Positions 59,051 through 64,000 of a stretch of 64,000 bases of DNA are shown here, in pieces. Source of the stretch: Semisulcospira habei (Eukaryota > Mollusca > Gastropoda > Semisulcospiridae); contig BTPG01000001.1 in the NCBI GenBank assembly GCA_036245525.1, positions 223,009,409 through 223,073,408 on the forward strand, in the 5' to 3' direction. The notes below the pieces were generated by a model. The model saw only the letters and a list, made by a program, of their open reading frames with translations. It searched no databases and had not been told where the DNA came from. Both the position numbers and the translations under genes were made by a program. Numbering within the stretch: position 1 is the stretch's first letter; each line of letters starts with the position of its first letter.

Positions 59051-60300
59051 TGGGCAGAAGCGATAGCTTCCACGGCCGCACTGGAGGAGCGTCTAGTGGC
59101 GAGGGCTTGCCGCACAAACTCCGGGTGGGAAGGAGAAGCTGTTCGGGGCACGGGTGGTACAGCGCCTGCCGTGGTTGCTTGAGCGTTGTGCGCGGGGTGG
59201 GAAGCCGCCGCGGTGGAGCCGTGGCGAGGCTCAGGAGGTCGGTGGTCCATGACCTGGTCCAGCAGAACGGTGCCACCAGGAGCAGGGTCGCATTGCACCC
59301 TGTGAGCTTGAGTAGGTCTTTGGGAAAGAGCATCGCCTGCGGGTAGGCGTAGGTGACCAGGCCGTCCCACGGGATGGAGAGAGCGTCGACTGCCCAGGCA
59401 AGCGAGTCTGGAATCAGCGAAACGAAGCGGGGAAGCTGTTGATTCCACCTCAGCACGATCATGGAGATGTGTCCGCTGCGCAGATCATCCGAACGATGTC
59501 TGGACGGCCCGTCCACTCTATGCGGAGAAGCTGGCCGCGACACGCGAAGGAGTCAGCCGGCCATGCAGACACCCCTGGCAGGCTCTTGCTCAAAGCGACG
59601 TCACGATCTTCACACCAATGGAGCCCATGGCAGCGGAGAAGTACAGGGAGAGGAAGCATGCCCCGCCTTGCTTCTGAAGTAGTCGACCACCGTGGCGCTG
59701 TCGGAGAGAACGAGAAGTTCCTGGCATCGGGAACGTGACACCCGAGGCTGGACAAGGAAGTCCAGAGGCCATCCGCCGGAGGCAGGATAGGATCTCGGTA
59801 ACAGGGGCGCGCTCCCGGAGGCGAGGCTTGCGTCGACGCACGGGACATCCTGGGAGGAGGGGAGGAAGGGGAACTCCCACCGCACACCAGTCTGGATCTG
59901 GATCTGCCCCGAGAAGAAGGTGACGGCGTAACATCGGTCGCACCTGAACCCGAGACTCAAGGTCGCCTGTGGAGGGTTGTCCGGAGAGAAGCAGGAGCAG
60001 CTGAGGCAGGGGCAGTAGAGACATCATAGGGGAAGAAGGTCTGGTGTGATACCCACCAATCCCCGAAGCCGAAGTCTGGCGGAGTACACCTGCTCTAGAG
60101 ACAACCGCCGTGCTGGGTTTGCCAAGTGCTGCATTCGCCGCTTCGGAGCTGCCCTTCGTGTAGTCGGTGCGAGGTTCCATCCCTAGGTAGCAAAGCGGCG
60201 CTAAGGCTTGAGGTTGAACTTGCCCACGTAGACCAGGAACCACACCTGCTGAGGGGATCCCAAGTGCATCTCGATCCTTCTCCAAGGAGGGCTCTAACCG
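59050..60300 (-). pseudogene. RNase H/RT remnant of DIRS C
   Basis: FVSLIPDSLAWAVDALSIPW (near 59400), PFCWTRSWTTDLLSLAT (near 59250) and LVLSDSATVVDYF (near 59700) match the RNase H and downstream tail of DIRS B. LVFLRYLGMEP-like remains lie near 60180. The RT active-site YLDD is not recognisable. Confidence 0.75.
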
Positions 60301-62880
60301 GATTCACGAGAGGGGATCATCTACGGACGTCAATGTGGAGCACGAAGACGTCCGACTGGTCCTGTCTGCAACGGAGAACAGGCACGGTAAAAAAAAAACA
60401 GAGGCTGCAAAGCCACCGCAGGGAGTGCGTGACCCTGGTAGGTCACGCCGATGAAGGTAAAGCGGAGGGAACAGCTGGAGATGGTGTCCTCTTCTCTTCC
60501 TTGGACGACCCGAACGCAACGCAGTCCGCCGAGGTCACCGACCGGCTCCGTATTATCTAGGAAGTCGCCGAGTCCAGGCTGAAGGCCCAGTCCAAGTCTG
60601 CACTGCGAGGCGAAGTCACGGGTGGTCTCCCCGCCGAAGGACGGGTTGGTGACGAACTTGTACAGCGTGGTGCGCGCGTCGACTGTCGTAGCCACTATCA
60701 AGGCCGGAGGTTGAAGCGCCGGGGGCATCCTGAAGTCCCCATTCACACGAAGAGGTAGCAGACAAGGCGTCAAGCCAGGAGTGGTATGCAGCGTGGTAGG
60801 AGAAGACCGGCCAGCCAGGAAGCTCGTAACCACGGCTAGAGGAGGGAGTCTCCGATCATCGACTCTAGGAATGATAGAGGCCGAGACAAGGGTAGCCAAG
60901 TGCCGTCTCCGCAGCAGACGCGTCGGGGTCGTAGATAACCGAGCTAACGTCCTGGGGCGCCGGCAGGGACCCTGTGTCGTCGCCGAAGCCACTAAAGAAT
61001 AAAACGAATCATAGCTTACAGCGCTTATCTAACCTTCCAGCTGTAAGCACTTACAATGTGTACACACCACCAAAACCCTACTAGCGGTTTGAAACCCCAC
61101 CGGTGGCGGTGTGGCGAGTCAAGACCGAGGCTGCGCTCGGAGAATTCTAAGCGCCGCGTGGATGCCCACTGCCCACAGTCTCATCCTGTCCAGTGTAAAG
61201 GCACCGTCCCTGGGTTGGACGCCGTACCGCTGTGCTGGGCTGGAAGGCAAACAGCGTAACCCATGTAGGCCTAGATGACCTGTCCCGTGAGCATCAGGTG
61301 AGCGGCCGCGTCTGCTCCTGTAGTCTCGCCCGGGGCAAAGGTACTTGTAACGGGCCTGAGGCGGAACACTTCCGTTGGACTGTGGCAGGATCTTGGTCAG
61401 AGTCTTGTCCCGACGGCAGGCTTAGGGTGACGGGTGGGAGCCGAGTCGCGGGAACCAGTCTGCAGTAGCGGTCTGTCCCGCAAGCGCGGCCGCAGTAGAA
61501 GAACGGACGTCCGCTTGACTGTTCTACCACTCTGTGGTCCGTCCACACCGTCCTAAGGTCGACGTGAACCCGGCTCATCCCTAAATAGCCTGGCGGGCGG
61601 GCGCACGTAACCGAGCAGTCTTGTCCGGTCATGAACTCCTTTCACTGACCCTCCGCCGCGAGACGGCCTTGGTCGCCTGGGCGGAGTTGACCCGCAAACA
61701 ACAAAAAATATTACTTGATCTTGGAGTGGGAAGCCGAAGCTTCAGCAATCTCAACGTGATCCCGACTCATCGCTTACCCTTCCCCGAGGAGCGGGAGCAC
61801 ACTAATCCAGCAGTCTTGTCCACTAGTGGTCCCCTGTCACTGCCTAGAACGGGGCGCTGAACATCTGTGCTGGACGAAGTCGAAGATTGGGGGGCCTGCA
61901 CGTCGTGGGCCATCCTCATACTGGGTCCTTTCAGTACTTCAAGATGGTGGGCACCGGCCGATGTGCCATGCATAGTCCCCGTCCTCTGGGCTAAATCACG
62001 CCAGCGCCGCATGGTCCAGCATTCTTGTGCCGCCGAGAGTATAGTCACTCACCGCGGCCAGGACATCTTATCCTGTATGTGTTGGTGTATACCCCCGGTT
62101 GCAGTGGATGTCGGTCCGGAGGGAGGTCTCAGGAGGACGCGCCATGGGAACACGATCAGCAGGTGCCGGGTCATACCTGGAGGTCGCTCGAGAGTGCCGG
62201 CTTGCATCCGAGATGCGAGAAGCAGTCCGTCAACGAGTCCACCTATCCCTTGAGCGCGAACGTCGTCAAGCTACAGGAGTCTGCTTGGTTCGTTCCACAG
62301 AGCCAAGGCTTGTCCACGCCAGGGGGTAGACGGGGCATGTCATCTCGTTGCGCGCCACGTGATGTCTCCTACTTCCTACCGGGGAGCGGGAGTGCGTCAG
62401 GCCAGCAGACTTGTCCGGTCGTGGTCCCCGATCACTAACCTGGAGCGGGGCGCCAAATTCCTGTGCCCACGCTGGCCTCTTGCCTTGGCCGAGGAGGCAG
62501 CAATGACTGAAGCATCATGTGGCGGACGAGTCTCCACAACCTGGTAAGCAGCACTCGTCAGGTCTGTGACGGCCACCGGTGCTGGAACTCACTCTCGAGT
62601 CTTATCTTTCACCGAACAGGCGACACAACCGGGTAGAGACCACTCGGCGGGACTGTGGTGGCTACCGGTGCAGGGGCTTTGTCTCAAGGCCTAAATCGTG
62701 GCACTTGAGGTTCCACGACCGAGCAGAGACCACTCGACGGGACTGTGGTGGCTGCCGGCACTAGAGCTCGGGCTCGCGGCCTAAGCCGCGGCGTTGAAGG
62801 CTCTACAAGCTGGTAAGGGCCACTCGTTGGGTCGGTGGGGCTTACCAGAGTTGGACCCCTTATCCGTGCTGGCGTCGGCC
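60300..62880. other. Degenerate interior of DIRS C
   Basis: GC-rich, with no convincing protein beyond short gag-like echoes. The repeated phrase ACTCGRCGGGACTGTGGTGGCT recurs at 62640-62830, and GTAAGGGCCACTCG at ~58577 and ~62813, indicating small internal repeats. Confidence 0.45.
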
Positions 62881-63070
62881 GATCTCGGCGATAGAAGCTC
62901 CATAGCTGGGTCCACCACTCTTCCAGCCAGGAGCGCCAACCAAGCACAGGTGAGTGGAGGCACAGCCGGAACAGGGTAGGCAAATAGCATGTCCATCACT
63001 AGGCCAAAGGAACTGTCCACATCGTGCGCAGGAGCGGACTTGCCAACTGTAACATAGTGCATAAAGAAAA
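62880..63070 (-). pseudogene. Cys-rich gag start of DIRS C
   Basis: VRSCARCGQFLWPSDGHAIC then LPCSGC is the family module. An acceptor-like TATGTTACAG lies just upstream (near 63047). WWTQLWSFYRRDRPTP follows in another frame. Confidence 0.75.
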
Positions 63071-63424
63071 GCGAGCGAGCATGCCCCCGCGGACCTGCAA
63101 TACGAATCCGAACGACAAATGCGTACAAACGAAGTTAAGTGCACGGTGTATGCCGACGCCTGGCGCTCTACCCCCTCCCTTGAGCGCCGGTCGTAGGCAA
63201 TAACCGAGGTTTTACCTTGATAATGGAGAAGCAGGGCGCACACACACAGGTCGCAGACCAACCAGCTCACCGCAGCGAAGCCCAACAGCTAAGGCGGCGA
63301 AGGCAGAGTCGACCCAGTCCACAGCTCGTGAGCGGAGACCACGCAGGCATCACAGGCACGACCAGTCCCTGAAGCTGGGAACAGCACCGAGCCGAACACA
63401 GGCACTCCGAGGGTAGCAGGAGAG

Positions 63425-64000
63425 CCTCTTCTGTCTCTTTCACTATTCCTTCTTCTTGTTCTTCTCGAACGCCGTCACACTTGGAGTTTGGCTCTCAAAA
63501 TGAAATCTGTGGTCTTCTGTAGCACCTCCACAGGCCCGTACAGTTTCTCTTGTAGAGTGGCGGGCTTCGGCCATATCTCCTCCCTCAGCGGCTGGTGGTT
63601 CCCACAGTCCTGGAGGATGTGCTCTGCGGTCTGCTCTGCTTCTCCACAAGGGCACAGGGGAGATGGCACGAGGTGGAAGCGTCTGTGCAGGTGGAAATTG
63701 AGTCACCTGCTCTTGTCTGGACAGCTGATGGTAACTGTCTAGGGGCCGTTGTGGTGGTCTGTACACAGACTTAATGATGGTCTTCATCTCTGTGAAGCTG
63801 ACTCCATTTTCATCTTGTTCTTTCTCTGCGCCCACTTTTGCCATTCTGTCAGCTTCTTCATTGCCGTAGATGCCACAGTGTGAAGGGATCCACTGCAGCA
63901 CCAGTCTGGTGCACTTGATGTTTTGCAGTGCCTCTTGTAGACGTGGCAGTTTGCTTGCTGTTGCTGCCTCAAGGACAGACATGGCATCAGTAAGGAAGAC
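63425..64000 (-). mobile_element. 3' part of another LINE (RNase H), running off the right edge
   Basis: The frame 63982-63690 encodes an RNase H end: LVLQWIPSHCGIYGNEEADR with conserved H and final Asp. After a frame change near 63680 it reads SPLCPCGEAEQTAEHILQDC, the usual C-terminal Cys segment of RNase-H LINEs. The 3' UTR ends near 63425 where it meets DIRS C. It differs from the 38-45 kb LINE. Confidence 0.85.

Larger units (their letters stand above)
51036..63425 (-). mobile_element. DIRS-type retrotransposon C (outer), interrupted by DIRS D; right terminus lost
   Basis: The left block (51036-51420) has the family plan: CGAAAAATACTTACCGATGACATTAC, its inverted copy near 51315-51340, and CATTTGTTTCCTCAAAACAC. 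Recombinase remnants follow at 51430-51841 and continue at 58253 after D, then RNase H/RT remnants at 59000-60300 and a Cys-rich gag remnant at 62880-63070. The expected right inverted terminus is absent; a LINE 3' end occupies the position from about 63425. All frames are broken. Confidence 0.8.

Overview
The window is eukaryotic nuclear DNA, probably from a mollusc. The evidence is a split host gene with consensus splice sites, (GT)n microsatellites, a tRNA-derived SINE, LINEs, tyrosine-recombinase (DIRS-type) retrotransposons and a Polinton/adintovirus-like element. The phylum is inferred from the repeat style and is not proven.

The only host gene I can support is POLRMT, the single-subunit mitochondrial RNA polymerase. 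It lies on the minus strand and I could assemble ten consecutive coding exons: 50628-50512, 50102-50061, 48630-48551, 48233-48167, 47600-47435, 47084-46942, 46237-46137, 45766-45646, 14318-14234 and 13840-13729. Codon phases agree across the joins from 48630 onward. The first exons lie right of the window. The catalytic 3' exons must lie left of 13.7 kb, beyond the Polinton. Nearly everything else in the window is therefore intronic or flanking mobile DNA, and one intron (45645-14319) is about 31.3 kb.

Layout. (1) 1 to about 11950: an AT-rich Polinton/Maverick (adintovirus-like) element. It carries capsid and accessory genes, an A32-type packaging ATPase broken by a TGA in Walker A, a protein-primed PolB split inside motif C by a 387-bp retroposon, an RVE integrase with a nonsense codon near its start, and two small membrane-protein genes. 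(2) 11950-14350: host sequence with microsatellites, inverted repeats and two POLRMT exons. (3) 14355-35019: a nested stack. DIRS-type element A contains a LINE (17815-26322), which contains DIRS element B (18736-24993). A also contains DIRS element E (27859-34383), which holds a 51-bp minisatellite that is itself hit by a retroposon (32344-32720). (4) 35.0-38.3 kb: small DNA transposons, including a self-nested pair, and a tRNA-derived SINE. (5) 38277-45367: a full-length but frameshifted I/Nimb-like LINE (ORF1 with CCHC knuckles; ORF2 with EN, RT and RNase H), interrupted by a piece of a second LINE. (6) 45.6-50.7 kb: eight POLRMT exons separated by introns full of palindromic hairpin repeats. 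(7) 51.0-63.4 kb: DIRS element C with DIRS element D inserted in it. (8) 63.4 kb to the right edge: the 3' part of another RNase-H LINE.

The five DIRS copies share one architecture. Each has a palindromic left terminus, an internal segment that is the reverse complement of the joined right and left ends (as needed for a circular intermediate), AAA at both junctions, perfect GGTAAGT donor sites in the left terminal block, and, where preserved, a Cys-rich gag preceded by a splice-acceptor-like site. This family is the best candidate for something little described here, together with the loading of a housekeeping gene by nested elements that all lie in the gene's sense orientation.
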